In this document: positions 54,078 through 63,662 of the stretch, piece after piece
How the letters are laid out: each line of letters opens with the position of its first letter
How positions within the stretch are numbered: the stretch's first letter is position 1
NCBI RefSeq assembly: GCF_030814315.1
Contig: NZ_JAUSUV010000005.1
Span: forward strand, 186,001-250,000
Length of the DNA stretch: 64,000 nt
From: Croceifilum oryzae
GTDB taxonomy: Bacteria > Bacillota > Bacilli > Thermoactinomycetales > Thermoactinomycetaceae
Direction: 5' to 3'
Position numbers and translations under genes: made by a program
Notes under the pieces: model-generated
Told to the model about the DNA's origin: nothing
Database searches by the model: none
The model's input: only the letters and a program-made list of their open reading frames with translations

Positions 54078-54986
54078 ATGAATCGTTTGATTACCTTTAT
54101 AATCGTGGGGTTCTTTGCACAGCTTGTGGATGGTGCGTTGGGGATGGCGTATGGGGTGACATCTAGCTCATTATTATTACTGTTTGGGATTGCGCCAGCG
54201 ATTGCATCTGCTTCTGTGCACATGTCGGAAGTGGTGACAACGGCAGCTTCAGGGGTTTCGCATATTCGCTTTGGAAATGTGGATAAGAAAACGGTTCTTC
54301 GTTTGATCTTGCCGGGTTCGATCGGGGCGTTTGTGGGTGCTTGTTTTTTAAGTAATCTGCCTGGGGAATTGGTGAAGCCGTATGTTGCGATATTCTTGTT
54401 TTCACTAGGGGCTTATGTTTTAATTCGGTTTTCATTTGTTCGTTTTAAGCAGAATATGAATCTTTCAAACCGTACACCCAGTAAGAAGTTGCTCATCCCT
54501 CTAGGCTTTGTAGCAGGCTTTGCCGATTCTACGGGTGGCGGTGGTTGGGGACCGCTCGCTACGCCTGTGTTGATGGCGAGAACCGAATTAGAGCCACGAA
54601 AAGTAGTAGGGTCCGTAGATACTAGCGAATTTGCCATAGCTCTCTCCTCTACATTAGGCTTTCTGATCTCGCTCGGATGGCAACAGTTCCATTGGGAGTG
54701 GGTGTTGGCACTGATGATCGGCGGCGTCATAGCAGCCCCAATCGCCGCTTGGCTAGTACGCCTAATTCCAGCGCCCATATTAGGAGTTCTAGTAGGTGGA
54801 CTCATCATCATGACCAATCTAAAAACGTTATGTAGCGTTTTTCACATTAGCTCCCCTAGTATCCAAAACTACCTTTACTTATTATTTGGCTTGATATGGT
54901 TTGTTGCTGGGATCTATACGATCCTACGCTATCGAAAATATAGGAAACAATTATCTGCCGAAGAACTTGATAATCTTTCATTGTGA
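54078..54986 (+). CDS. TauE/SafE family sulfite-exporter-like membrane protein
   Basis: 302 residues, eight or nine hydrophobic segments. The family's duplicated motif is visible: GFFAQLVDGALGMAYGVTSSSLL near the N-terminus and GFVAGFADSTGGGGWGPLATPVLM in the middle. It likely exports sulfite or organosulfonate, or otherwise moves sulfur compounds; direction and substrate are unproven. GGAGGGATGTT precedes the ATG. Monocistronic. The gap after it holds repeat copy 4 and the biotin operator. Confidence 0.92.
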   Translation: MNRLITFIIVGFFAQLVDGALGMAYGVTSSSLLLLFGIAPAIASASVHMSEVVTTAASGVSHIRFGNVDKKTVLRLILPGSIGAFVGACFLSNLPGELVKPYVAIFLFSLGAYVLIRFSFVRFKQNMNLSNRTPSKKLLIPLGFVAGFADSTGGGGWGPLATPVLMARTELEPRKVVGSVDTSEFAIALSSTLGFLISLGWQQFHWEWVLALMIGGVIAAPIAAWLVRLIPAPILGVLVGGLIIMTNLKTLCSVFHISSPSIQNYLYLLFGLIWFVAGIYTILRYRKYRKQLSAEELDNLSL

Positions 54987-55104
54987 TAGTACCAAGGAGT
55001 GATATACAGCTTCATCATGTTAATTTCTGAATAATATTTTTAATTTTCATTCTTTTTTCGCCGAAATACTCGATGTGCTGACCGAACACAATTATACTCC
55101 ACAG

Positions 55105-55357
55105 AACTGGTAATTGTTTAGAAAATGATAATGGTCTAGGGGCAATGTATCTCACCACTGCGAGTGAGTAGAACTGCTTAGCGTAGTCCTTTGTAGCAAG
55201 GGCATTTTGTGGCAATGTCCCCGCGTTCTTTGCGAGTTTTGCCACTTGCCCGAAGTGAAGAAGGATGGAGCGGTTTTCACATCCTCGTAGGCTCACTCTT
55301 TGAGCTGTGGTGAGATACATGCGCCGGAGCGTGGCACATAGAAAAAGCTCAACCAAC
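55105..55357 (-). repeat. Dispersed inverted-repeat element, copy 4
   Basis: In reverse orientation relative to copy 2. On the plus strand it begins with the inverse right end (CTAGGGGCAATGTATCTCACC) and the AGCGTAGTCCTTTGTAGCAA segment. The inner GAGTTTTGCCACTTGCCCG and CACATCCTCGTAGGCTCAC follow, closing with GAGCTGTGGTGAGATACATG. Roughly 253 bp, the same size as copies 2 and 5. Located upstream of the bioA promoter. The outer GTTGATTAA ends are weak here (CTCAACCAAC at the right). Confidence 0.85.
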
Positions 55358-55383
55358 AGTCCTTACTCAAGAGACAATTACAA

Positions 55384-55455
55384 TTGTAGTGTCCTTCCCA
55401 TTCTGATATACTCAACTGGAATAAACGTAAACTTAATATAAATAAATAGTTTACA
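55384..55455 (+). promoter_or_regulatory. bioA promoter and BirA-type operator
   Basis: TTGTAG (55384-55389) and TATACT (55407-55412) with a 17-bp spacer. Starting 13 bases beyond the -10 box is CGTAAAC-N16-GTTTACA (55426-55432 and 55449-55455), matching the biotin operator pattern TGTnAAC-N14-16-GTTnACA with one mismatch. A BirA-biotinyl-AMP dimer bound here would block early transcription. Confidence 0.8.
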
Positions 55456-55474
55456 TTAGGTTGGGGGTAGGAGC

Positions 55475-56824
55475 ATGTCACACAATTATCAAGAACTACT
55501 AGAGAAGAACCAGAAATATCTTTGGAATCCATTCACTCAAATGAAGGAATATTTAAACGATAATCCCGTCATTATTGAACGTGGCCAAGGAGTCAAGCTA
55601 ATCGACGTACGAGGAAACGAATACTACGATGGAAATGCTTCCGTGTGGCTAAATGTGTTTGGTCATAATCGAAAAGAGCTAAATGAAGCGATTCAACAAC
55701 AACTAGAACAAATTGCTCACTCTACTTTATTAGGAATGGCAAATGTCCCGTCTATTTTATTAGCAGAACGATTGGTCCAGCTTTCCCCCGAGAGCTTACA
55801 AAAAGTTTTTTACTCTGATAGTGGAGCAGAGGCAGTCGAGATTGGGTTAAAGATGGCGTTTCTTTATTGGAAGCATCTAGGAAGACCCGAGAAGCAGACG
55901 TTTCTCAGCATGAAAAATGCGTATCATGGTGATACCGTGGGGGCAGTCAGTGTAGGGGGGATTAGCACATTTCATCGAGCTTTCGATCGATTGCTGTTCC
56001 CAACTGAAAAAGTTTCGTACCCATATCCGTATCGTTTTCCGGGAACGGTGGAGGAATGTAAAAAAAGTTGTCTAGATGAGTTGAAGCAGGCGTTAGAAGA
56101 GAAATCGGGACAGATTGCAGGGCTCATTGTAGAGCCAATGGTGCAAGGGGCAAGTGGAATTATCGTGATGCCAGATGGATTTCTTTTAGAAGTAGAAAGG
56201 CTATGCCGTAGGTACGATGTTCTCCTTTTAGTGGATGAAGTGGCTACTGGATTTGGTCGTACAGGGAAGATGTTTGCTTGTGAACATGAAGGAATTCAGC
56301 CTGACATCATGATGGTAGGAAAGAAGCTGACTGGTGGCTATCTTCCTGTCGCGGCAACCCTTACTTCCGATGAAATCTATGATGCCTTTTATGGGGATCA
56401 TGCGGAAGGGAAAACATTTTTTCACGGTCATTCTTATACAGGAAACCAACTAGGATGTTCGGTGGCACTGGCGAATCTCGAGCTTTATGACCAGGAGAAT
56501 GTAATCGAACATGTTCAAGAGCTAAGTAAGTCGTTATCTGTCTGGTTAAAGGAATTTGCGCAGCTCTCTCACGTAGGAGAAGTTCGCCAATTGGGTCTGA
56601 TCGTGGGAATTGAACTAGTGAGAGATAAAGGAACGAAAGAGCCTTATGAATTTGAAGAGGCGATTGGCATACGGGTCTGTAGACGAGCAAAAGAACTAGG
56701 GCTACTTACTCGTCCGCTTGATGGTGTGATTACCTTCATCCCACCGCTCATCACGACAAAAGAAGAGCTACGAGAGATGCTTACCATTTTATATCAATCT
56801 ATTTCTGAGGTTACGGAAGGATGA
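55475..56824 (+). CDS. bioA: Adenosylmethionine-8-amino-7-oxononanoate aminotransferase
   Basis: 449 residues, class III PLP aminotransferase making 7,8-diaminopelargonate. [10 protein letters not shown] at the N-terminus is the BioA-specific substrate signature. GSGA-like [39 protein letters not shown] and the PLP lysine in [14 protein letters not shown] are present, and [15 protein letters not shown] closes the site. Length and motifs are those of Bacillus BioA (some use lysine as donor, which cannot be told here). GGGGGTAGG precedes the ATG. The stop overlaps bioD by 4 bp. Confidence 0.96.
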   Translation: MSHNYQELLEKNQKYLWNPFTQMKEYLNDNPVIIERGQGVKLIDVRGNEYYDGNASVWLNVFGHNRKELNEAIQQQLEQIAHSTLLGMANVPSILLAERLVQLSPESLQKVFYSDSGAEAVEIGLKMAFLYWKHLGRPEKQTFLSMKNAYHGDTVGAVSVGGISTFHRAFDRLLFPTEKVSYPYPYRFPGTVEECKKSCLDELKQALEEKSGQIAGLIVEPMVQGASGIIVMPDGFLLEVERLCRRYDVLLLVDEVATGFGRTGKMFACEHEGIQPDIMMVGKKLTGGYLPVAATLTSDEIYDAFYGDHAEGKTFFHGHSYTGNQLGCSVALANLELYDQENVIEHVQELSKSLSVWLKEFAQLSHVGEVRQLGLIVGIELVRDKGTKEPYEFEEAIGIRVCRRAKELGLLTRPLDGVITFIPPLITTKEELREMLTILYQSISEVTEG

Positions 56825-57525
56825 GCAGAGGAATCTTTATTACGGCAACGGGGACCGGGATCGGGAAAACCGTGATTACAGCGGGTTTGGCGCTTGCATT
56901 GCAAGATTATGGATTTGATGTGGGGATCATGAAGCCTGTGCAAAGTGGACATGAAATCGATTCTCCAGAAAGTGATGGGATGATTCTAAAAGAATTAGTT
57001 GGGATAACGGAGTCGATTGAAACGGTGGTTACCTATAGTTTTCCTGAACCAGTAGCTCCGCAACTGGCGGCAGAGATTGCCGAAACGGAAATAGACCGTA
57101 TGCGAATTCTGCAACATTTGGAAGAGCGAAAAGCAAAGCATGATGTGGTATTGGTAGAAGGCGCTGGTGGACTCATGGTACCCATACGAAACGGATACAG
57201 TGTTGCAGATTTAGCCAAGGAGATCGGTTGGCCACTTCTGATCGTAGCGAATCCCCTTCTGGGCACAGTGAATCATACCGTACTCACTACCCTCGTTGCC
57301 CGCCATATGGGGTTACATCCGATGGGTGTTATCTTAAACGGTCTCCGAGAAACCGACGAAGACCCGAGTGTAGCGCACAATTCCCGCTTTATCGAACAAA
57401 TGGCTCAAGTCCCTGTGCTAGGAACAGTCCCGTGGCTTGGAGAAGCGATTACTTCTCATACAGTAAGACAAGTCATTTGCCAGCATGTAAATATGACAGA
57501 ATTAATCAAGTCTATTGATTATTAG
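56821..57525 (+). CDS. bioD: Dethiobiotin synthetase
   Basis: 234 residues. The P-loop is [12 protein letters not shown] near residues 8-19. [17 protein letters not shown] supplies substrate ligands, and [11 protein letters not shown] the second loop. It forms the ureido ring of dethiobiotin from diaminopelargonate, CO2 and ATP. Coupled to bioA by ATGA overlap and 11 bases before bioB. Complete and ordinary. Confidence 0.96.
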   Translation: MSRGIFITATGTGIGKTVITAGLALALQDYGFDVGIMKPVQSGHEIDSPESDGMILKELVGITESIETVVTYSFPEPVAPQLAAEIAETEIDRMRILQHLEERKAKHDVVLVEGAGGLMVPIRNGYSVADLAKEIGWPLLIVANPLLGTVNHTVLTTLVARHMGLHPMGVILNGLRETDEDPSVAHNSRFIEQMAQVPVLGTVPWLGEAITSHTVRQVICQHVNMTELIKSIDY

Positions 57526-57536
57526 GAGGAACTAAT

Positions 57537-58535
57537 ATGTTAACAACCACAACTACGACACACTGGGAACATTATGCCGATAAAGCACTACAAGGCGAAC
57601 TCCTCACCATGAAAGAAGCATTATCTATTCTGGATGCAGAGGATGCTCAGCTACTTCCATTATTACAAGCCGCCTTTCGAGTTCGACATCACTACTTCGG
57701 CAGAAAAGTAAAGTTGAACATGATTATTAACGCCAAGAGTGGTCTTTGCCCGGAAGATTGTGGATACTGCTCTCAGTCCATCGTCTCCAATGCACCGATC
57801 GAGAAATATACGATGATGAAACGAGATGTCTTAGTTGCTGGTGCAAAAGAAGCATTGGCTCGAAAGGCAGGAACCTATTGTATCGTAGCAAGCGGCCGTG
57901 GTCCCACGGAACACGAGTTAGAAGAAGTGATCGAAGCTGTGAAAGAGATTAAGCAAGATTTAAAGATGAAAGTGTGTGCGTGCCTAGGAATCTTACGGAA
58001 TGATCAGGCGGAGAGGCTCAAAGAGGCAGGAGTAGATCGTTATAATCACAATCTGAATACAAGTAAAGATCACTTTGCCAATATTACGACCACGCATAAC
58101 TACGATCACCGAGTTCAAACGATCGAACAAGCGAAAACAGCTGGGATGTCTCCGTGTTCTGGATGCATCGTGGGGATGGGCGAGACTCGTGAGCAGACGG
58201 TTCAGATTGCCTATGCTCTTAGGGAGTTGGATGCGGACTCGATCCCTGTAAACTTTCTTCATTCGATTAAGGGAACGCCGCTAGAAGATAAGCAAGAGTT
58301 AGACCCACGTTATTGTTTGAAGGTATTGGCTTTGATGAGATTTATCAATCCGAGTAAAGAAATTCGGGTTTCGGGGGGAAGAGAAGTGAATCTGCGCCAT
58401 TTGCAACCATTATCCCTTTATCCAGCGAATGCGATCTTTGTGGGGGACTACCTGACTACAGAAGGACAAGCCTCCCTAATCGATCATCAGATTATTGAAG
58501 ACTTGGGATTTGAGATTGAAGAATGTGCCCTGTAA
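57537..58535 (+). CDS. bioB: Biotin synthase
   Basis: 332 residues, radical SAM enzyme inserting sulfur into dethiobiotin. The radical SAM cluster motif is CPEDCGYC (CxxxCxxC) near residues 69-76, with KSGLCPEDC typical of BioB. YNHNLNTSKDHF follows, and CSGCIVGMGET. SGGREVNLRHLQPLSLYPANAIFVGDYLTT contains the [2Fe-2S] region arginine. AGGAGG precedes the ATG. The end overlaps the bioF start by 13 bp. Confidence 0.97.
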   Translation: MLTTTTTTHWEHYADKALQGELLTMKEALSILDAEDAQLLPLLQAAFRVRHHYFGRKVKLNMIINAKSGLCPEDCGYCSQSIVSNAPIEKYTMMKRDVLVAGAKEALARKAGTYCIVASGRGPTEHELEEVIEAVKEIKQDLKMKVCACLGILRNDQAERLKEAGVDRYNHNLNTSKDHFANITTTHNYDHRVQTIEQAKTAGMSPCSGCIVGMGETREQTVQIAYALRELDADSIPVNFLHSIKGTPLEDKQELDPRYCLKVLALMRFINPSKEIRVSGGREVNLRHLQPLSLYPANAIFVGDYLTTEGQASLIDHQIIEDLGFEIEECAL

Positions 58536-59716
58536 ACCATTGGGATCATTGGATTGAAGAAGAGCTTTGGCGTATGGCAGAACAAGATTTAACACGTGAA
58601 TTGAAAATGGTAACGGATTCTGCACAACCGGTATGTCAACGTGGAGGAAAATCATTTCTCAATCTTTCTTCCAATAATTATCTGGGTCTTGCAGGACATC
58701 CTCAATTGGCAGATGCGATGGGACAAGCGATGAGTCGGGGGGCGGGATCGCCTTCTTCCCGCTTAATCGTGGGTCATGAGGAAGAGACCGATCAGTTGGA
58801 ATCGGAATTAGCGAATTGGCAATCGTCCGAAGCGGCATTGGTTTTTGGCAATGGCTATATGGCGAATGTGGGTGTCTTATCGGCGTTGCTTAGGCGTGAA
58901 GATGCGGTGTTTAGTGATCGATTGAATCATGCTAGCATCGTGGACGGGATTCGATTGAGTGGTGCGACTCACTTTCGCTATCGCCATCGAGATTTGGATC
59001 ATTTGGAGATATGCTTGAAAAAAGCGGATGAAAAAGGGACGAGAAGAAAGCTAATTGTAACGGATGCGGTGTTTAGTATGGATGGAGATGTGGCTCCCCT
59101 TCAGGACATGGTTTATCTAAAAGAGCGTTATGGTGCGGCTTTATTTGTGGATGAGGCTCATAGTGTGGGAGTGATCGGAGTACAGGGCAAAGGGTTGGCT
59201 CATGAGTTAGGGATTGCGGATCAAGTGGATTTGCACATGGGGACATTTAGCAAAGCGTTTGGCGTATATGGAGCTTATGTAACTGGGAAAAGGGAGTGGA
59301 TTCGCTATCTTATTCATACTGCGCGTAGCTTTATCTATACAACGGCGCTCCCACCTGTGGTGATTTCAGCCATTCGTCGATCTTTGCAATTGGTGCAACA
59401 GAGGAGTGTGTTACGTCAATCTCTTTCGGGCAAATGTCACTATTTTCGTGAAGGGCTTTCTCAAGCTGGTTTCCGACTGACTGATTCAACGACACCGATT
59501 ATTCCGATTATGCTAGGAGATAGTTCGAGGACGTTAGAGTTTAGCCAGAGATTAGCAGAGCGTGGAATACTGGCAGTGGCGATCAGACCACCGACGGTTC
59601 CAAATGGAGAAGCGCGGATTCGTTTCTCATTGATGGCAAATCATCGAGAGGAAGATTTGCGAGAAGCGATTCGTACCATTGTACAAATTGGATATGAATG
59701 CAAGGTGATCGGATGA
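58523..59716 (+). CDS. bioF: 8-amino-7-oxononanoate synthase
   Basis: 397 residues, PLP alpha-oxoamine synthase condensing pimeloyl-ACP/CoA with alanine. NLSSNNYLGLAGHP, the GSPSSRLIVGHEEETDQLE segment, DEAHSVGVIG and the PLP lysine in MGTFSKAFGVYG are intact. The start inside bioB has only a weak GAAGA site and probably relies on translational coupling. In this operon the substrate is expected to come from the BioC-BioH route. The stop overlaps the next gene by 4 bp. Confidence 0.96.
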   Translation: MCPVNHWDHWIEEELWRMAEQDLTRELKMVTDSAQPVCQRGGKSFLNLSSNNYLGLAGHPQLADAMGQAMSRGAGSPSSRLIVGHEEETDQLESELANWQSSEAALVFGNGYMANVGVLSALLRREDAVFSDRLNHASIVDGIRLSGATHFRYRHRDLDHLEICLKKADEKGTRRKLIVTDAVFSMDGDVAPLQDMVYLKERYGAALFVDEAHSVGVIGVQGKGLAHELGIADQVDLHMGTFSKAFGVYGAYVTGKREWIRYLIHTARSFIYTTALPPVVISAIRRSLQLVQQRSVLRQSLSGKCHYFREGLSQAGFRLTDSTTPIIPIMLGDSSRTLEFSQRLAERGILAVAIRPPTVPNGEARIRFSLMANHREEDLREAIRTIVQIGYECKVIG

Positions 59717-60450
59717 GTAGAAAACAACAAGCTTTTTTATGGATCTCGGGTTGGTCAGTTCCAGAACGGATTTGGGAGCCTTTTTACGGGGAATGGCCTG
59801 ATTACAAGCACTATGCGCTTTCGTTTTGTGGTTGTGAACGGGAAGAGCAAGTGATGGAACTGGCGATTCAAACGTTCGAGCAAATTGAAGCCGATGAAAT
59901 TATGGTGGTGGGTTGGTCCTTAGGGGCGATGGTTGCTTTGGAACTGGCTCTTCGTTTTCATAAGCGGGTATGTCGCCTATTTCTCATAGGTGGGGTGGCT
60001 GATTTTGTAAAGCGTAGTCATGCTGATTCTGGATGGGATGAACGAGTAGTGAGAAGGATGAAAAAGAAATTACTTTCGAATGGGCGAGAAGTGATTCGTT
60101 CGTTCGATCAAAAAATGTTTTCTTCGCTTGAGCTAGAGGAAGGTTGGGGAGAGAAGTGGCAGGAGACGTTTCGTAAACAGCTCCCCACTTTGTCTTCTGT
60201 ACAGGCAGGACTTGATTTTCTACAAGAATTCTCCCTTCGAGATCGCGGGAAAGAGATTTCCACCTCTGTCTTTCTACTAGCCGGTTTGGAAGATAGTATC
60301 TGTCCTGTTACGGCAACGTTAAACCTAGAAAAACAACTTCCCCAAGCGGACTGCACCATTTGGCAAGAGGGTGGACATGCTTGTTTTTGGACGCAGAAGA
60401 ATCGTTTTCAGCAATGGATAAAGGAGTGTCTACATGGAGTGCATTCGTAA
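59713..60450 (+). CDS. BioH/BioG-like alpha/beta hydrolase of the biotin operon
   Basis: 245 residues from ATG 59713, with AAGGTGATC just upstream. The nucleophile elbow is GWSLGAM near residue 75 (Ser), the acid LLAGLEDSICP near 195, and the His EGGHACFW near 222: a full triad. Located between bioF and bioC with overlaps on both sides. Its expected job is hydrolysis of pimeloyl-ACP methyl ester made via BioC. Whether it is closer to BioH or another of the interchangeable esterases cannot be decided by eye. Confidence 0.85.
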   Translation: MSRKQQAFLWISGWSVPERIWEPFYGEWPDYKHYALSFCGCEREEQVMELAIQTFEQIEADEIMVVGWSLGAMVALELALRFHKRVCRLFLIGGVADFVKRSHADSGWDERVVRRMKKKLLSNGREVIRSFDQKMFSSLELEEGWGEKWQETFRKQLPTLSSVQAGLDFLQEFSLRDRGKEISTSVFLLAGLEDSICPVTATLNLEKQLPQADCTIWQEGGHACFWTQKNRFQQWIKECLHGVHS

Positions 60451-61243
60451 AGCCAAAGTAGCCAACCGTTTCAATCGCTCAGTTTTAACTTATGATCAAC
60501 ATGCAAGGGTGCAGAAGCAGATGGCCCATCAATTAATTGAACTTCTCTCTTATAGGAAGAAGCCTGTAGAGCGAATCTGTGAAATTGGCTGTGGGACTGG
60601 ATATTTGACTGATTTACTTACTGCTCGATATCCACATGCAGAGATCGTGGCGATTGATTTAGCACCTAGAATGATGGAAGTGGCAAAAGAAAAGGTGAAA
60701 AGTCCCCACATTCAATGGATCTTAGGGGATGCAGAACAGCTTCCACAGCTTGTAACTGGTTCCTTTGATCTCATTATCTCTAATGCAACGATACAATGGC
60801 TAACGAATCCAGAGAGTACGATTCGTTCGTGGACAGAAGCGCTTCAGCCTATGGGATGGTTGGTGTCTTCTACATTTGGGCAAGAAACATTTTGCGAATT
60901 AGCGGCTACGTTTCAAAAAGTTGAAAGCGAACTTCTTATTGAATCGAGCCAACATCGTCTAACCATGCATTCATTAGAAGACTGGGAAAATATATGGAAA
61001 AAAGCAGAGTTGATGTTACTAGAGGGGATAGAGGACCGGCAACGGATTTCATATTCCAGTTGTCGCGATTTTTTACAAAGCATTAAGGCGACCGGGGCCA
61101 ATTATAGTGAAGCGAAACAACCATTATCCGTATACCGAAAACTACTCCCACGGGTGATGGACCAATATGATCAAATCTATCAAATGGGGTCAGGCGTATA
61201 TGCGACCTATCATTTGTTGTATGTAGTAGGTCAAAAAGAATGA
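60434..61243 (+). CDS. bioC: Malonyl-ACP O-methyltransferase
   Basis: 269 residues. The SAM-binding loop is ICEIGCGTGYLTDLL near residues 48-62, with IVAIDLAPRMMEVAKEK and LIISNATIQWLTNP as post-I and post-II motifs typical of BioC; KAKVANRFNRSVLTYDQHARVQKQMA is the BioC N-terminus. It methylates malonyl-ACP so that the fatty acid machinery can build a pimeloyl chain. Overlaps the hydrolase by 17 bp; last gene of the biotin operon. Confidence 0.94.
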   Translation: MECIRKAKVANRFNRSVLTYDQHARVQKQMAHQLIELLSYRKKPVERICEIGCGTGYLTDLLTARYPHAEIVAIDLAPRMMEVAKEKVKSPHIQWILGDAEQLPQLVTGSFDLIISNATIQWLTNPESTIRSWTEALQPMGWLVSSTFGQETFCELAATFQKVESELLIESSQHRLTMHSLEDWENIWKKAELMLLEGIEDRQRISYSSCRDFLQSIKATGANYSEAKQPLSVYRKLLPRVMDQYDQIYQMGSGVYATYHLLYVVGQKE

Positions 61244-61271
61244 AAGGTGGTAGAATGATTCATGTGAGCTA

Positions 61272-61300
61272 TTGCACAATGAGTTTTTCTGGAATAATAT
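61272..61300 (+). promoter_or_regulatory. Promoter of the Sco-like gene
   Basis: TTGCAC (61272-61277) and TAATAT (61295-61300), spacer 17 bp, 35 bases before the ATG. Confidence 0.65.
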
Positions 61301-61335
61301 AGAAGGAAATTGATAGAGTAGGTAGGCGAGGGAAA

Positions 61336-61989
61336 ATGAAGCGTTTTTTGGTAGTAGGAGCAGTAGCAGTTGGTGTTATGAGTATGGTAATCGGATGTTC
61401 CAAATCAAATGATCATGCCGGTCACAAAGAAACGGCGAATCAACAAGCAAGCACTTCTACGAATGACGTAACGAAAGATAATTGGCAGGTTCCAGAGTTT
61501 ACATACACGGATCAAGACGGGAAGAAATTCGGAAGTCAGGATCTAAAAGGCAAAGTATACTTAAGTAATTTTATTTTCACTAGCTGTCCAGACGTTTGTC
61601 CTCCAATGACTGCGAATATGCGGAAAATCCAAGAAGATTTGAAGGCAGAAGGGCTAAATGTAGAAATCGTCTCGTTTAGTGTTGATCCTGAGACAGACAA
61701 GCCTGCTACATTGAAAGCATTTGGAGAGAAGCATAAAGCTGATTTTTCCAATTGGCATTTCTTAACGGGCTATGCTCTCTCTGATATGGAGAAACTAGCG
61801 CGTGAGACTTTCAAAGGAACGGTAGAGAAGCAAGAGAGCCAAGTTCAAGGCGGAAAGCCTCTTTTCCAACATCCGGTTCAATTTTACTTGGTTGATGGGA
61901 CTGGCAAAGTTCGTAAGTTCTATAATGGGATGAATCCGGATCAAGCAATGATTAAAAAAGATGTAAAAGAAGTGTTGGGTAGTAAGTAA
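61336..61989 (+). CDS. Sco1/SenC family lipoprotein
   Basis: 217 residues. A lipoprotein signal with Cys21 (VIGCSK) is followed by a His/Thr/Ser-rich linker and a thioredoxin-like domain starting FTYTDQDGKKF. The copper ligands are all present: Cys84 and Cys88 in TSCPDVCPP and His179 in LFQHPVQFYL. The family delivers copper to the CuA site of cytochrome c oxidase on the outer membrane face. No oxidase gene is adjacent. Monocistronic, with a terminator after it. Confidence 0.93.
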   Translation: MKRFLVVGAVAVGVMSMVIGCSKSNDHAGHKETANQQASTSTNDVTKDNWQVPEFTYTDQDGKKFGSQDLKGKVYLSNFIFTSCPDVCPPMTANMRKIQEDLKAEGLNVEIVSFSVDPETDKPATLKAFGEKHKADFSNWHFLTGYALSDMEKLARETFKGTVEKQESQVQGGKPLFQHPVQFYLVDGTGKVRKFYNGMNPDQAMIKKDVKEVLGSK

Positions 61990-62007
61990 TTTTTATGTGG
62001 GTAATTG

Positions 62008-62054
62008 AAAAAGGCATGATGGAGAGCGATAGTTGCTTTCTGTCATGCCTTATT
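62008..62054 (+). terminator. Terminator after the Sco-like gene
   Basis: AAAAAGGCATGA pairs with TCATGCCTTATTT with a long AT-rich loop. Confidence 0.75.
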
Positions 62055-62074
62055 TATGTTGTGCTGTGTTGTTT

Positions 62075-62329
62075 GTTGTTAGATCAGCTATTGGAGATTA
62101 GTCTGGGGCATGTATCTACCCACAGCTCAAATAGTGGGCCTGCGAGGATGTGGAAAAGCAAGTCCGCTCCGTGATTCTCCGCTTCGGACAAGTGGCAAAA
62201 CTCGCAAAGAACGTTCAAACATTGCCACAAAACACCCTTGCTTCGAATCACTACGCTAAGTAGGCTCACTAACATCGCAGTGGTTAGATACATTGCCCCT
62301 AGACTATTCCTCTTTGCTGGTTAATCAAC
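62075..62329 (+). repeat. Dispersed inverted-repeat element, copy 5
   Basis: 255 bp between the Sco-like gene and convergent ecsB. It begins GTTGTTAGATCAGCTA and ends GGTTAATCAAC. It carries CTGGGGCATGTATCTACCC, GGCCTGCGAGGATGTGGAAA, GACAAGTGGCAAAACTCGC, ACATTGCCACAAAACACCC, TTGCTTCGAATCACTACGCT and TAGATACATTGCCCCTAG in the same order and spacing as copy 2. The gap from 62330 to 62432 holds only a weak hairpin, probably ending ecsB. Confidence 0.92.
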
Positions 62330-62432
62330 AGTGTGGTTGGTTGAGTAGGGAGTGAGTAGATTTTTTTCGGCTCCAAGAAGCTACTTTAAAAGCTTGCTTT
62401 TTGAAAACTTCTAGTAAGCTCTTTTGTTGTCT

Positions 62433-63662
62433 CTATCGATTTACTTGATTGGAATGAAATAGCTTCCGTTTATTCCAACCTACTATTAGTAAGCCTATTG
62501 CCCAGTTGATAAGTAGTAGAATCATCGCTTCCATATAGCTTACTCGTTGCATGACAAGGGGCATGATAATGAGTAGGAAGCCTAGTAGAAAGGTGAGTGT
62601 TCGAGTGATAGTAGCCCAGCTGTACACGGCTCGTCCGGCGGATATCGGATATAGCTTTACCCAGAGCGGATAGGTTTGCTGTGTGATTAACCTAGGCATC
62701 TGAAGGACAAATAGACAAATAGCAAGCGGGGTAATCGTCCAAGATACCCACGTATAGGGAAGGCTGACGACGAAAAGGGTTGCCCAAATCCAAATCCGAT
62801 AGAAACTAGCAAATAAGTCACTGCGCCTAATCAAGGTGCGCCAATATAGATAGATAAATGGCTCCTTTTGGGTTGTGAATCGCTTAATGATGGCGATGAG
62901 CCATGTTCTTTTTTTAATCGGTGGTTCAACCCCGCGCAATTCTACGAACCAACTAGCAAGCGATTGCCATCGATGTCGGATGATCGATTCTCTTTTTTGC
63001 CAAATCATCCACGGCATTTGGCTTGTCTTGGTCGTTTTATATAGCCAAATAGAATGAACGATGGGAAAGAGCAGAGCGAGCAAGGTGTAGATTTGATAGG
63101 GATGGAGTGACCAAAATACCAGAAATGCGGTAATCCCCCAAAGGCAAATCTGATCCAATATGTGCGAAAATCCTTGGAGCCTGCGGTGGTCTTCCATCAC
63201 CCGTACCCACAGGGTCCAGATTTGTAGAGAGAGTAGCATGCCGATTGCTGTCCACCACTCCAACGAAGTCCCGATTCGAACTCGATAAAGCGGATAAAGC
63301 AGGAAAAGAACAATGATAAGACGAAGCATAGCCATACCTGCTGAGTAGAGAAAGGCCGTTTTTCTCCAAGCAGGCATCGTGTGCTCGAGAGGAAGTAAAA
63401 AAACTAAGTCAGCTTTTTCGATCCACGGACGGAATTCTACGCTTGAGAGGATATAGGTAAGAATCCCCCATACAACCCAGTCAAATGGAAAGTTTGCAGG
63501 TAGCCCAGTAAGTAAAGTTTGATACGCTACATAAAAACCAACTAAGAGAATGCCTAGAACAAGGGGTGTTCCTCCTCCGCTCGCGATTAGAGTGATAATT
63601 CGCGTGGCCTTCGTCCATGTTGTATGGATACGATGTTGTAGTAAGGATTTATTTTGTTTCAT
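62433..63662 (-). CDS. ecsB: EcsB-like ABC transporter membrane subunit
   Basis: 409 residues with about ten hydrophobic segments and a central hydrophilic loop (ELRGVEPPIKKRTW), matching EcsB in length and layout; WIEKADLVFLLPLEHTM is a characteristic segment. In B. subtilis EcsAB affects protein secretion, competence and biofilm formation through an unclear export role. The start overlaps the ecsA stop by 4 bp on the minus strand. Confidence 0.88.
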   Translation of the reverse strand: MKQNKSLLQHRIHTTWTKATRIITLIASGGGTPLVLGILLVGFYVAYQTLLTGLPANFPFDWVVWGILTYILSSVEFRPWIEKADLVFLLPLEHTMPAWRKTAFLYSAGMAMLRLIIVLFLLYPLYRVRIGTSLEWWTAIGMLLSLQIWTLWVRVMEDHRRLQGFSHILDQICLWGITAFLVFWSLHPYQIYTLLALLFPIVHSIWLYKTTKTSQMPWMIWQKRESIIRHRWQSLASWFVELRGVEPPIKKRTWLIAIIKRFTTQKEPFIYLYWRTLIRRSDLFASFYRIWIWATLFVVSLPYTWVSWTITPLAICLFVLQMPRLITQQTYPLWVKLYPISAGRAVYSWATITRTLTFLLGFLLIIMPLVMQRVSYMEAMILLLINWAIGLLIVGWNKRKLFHSNQVNR

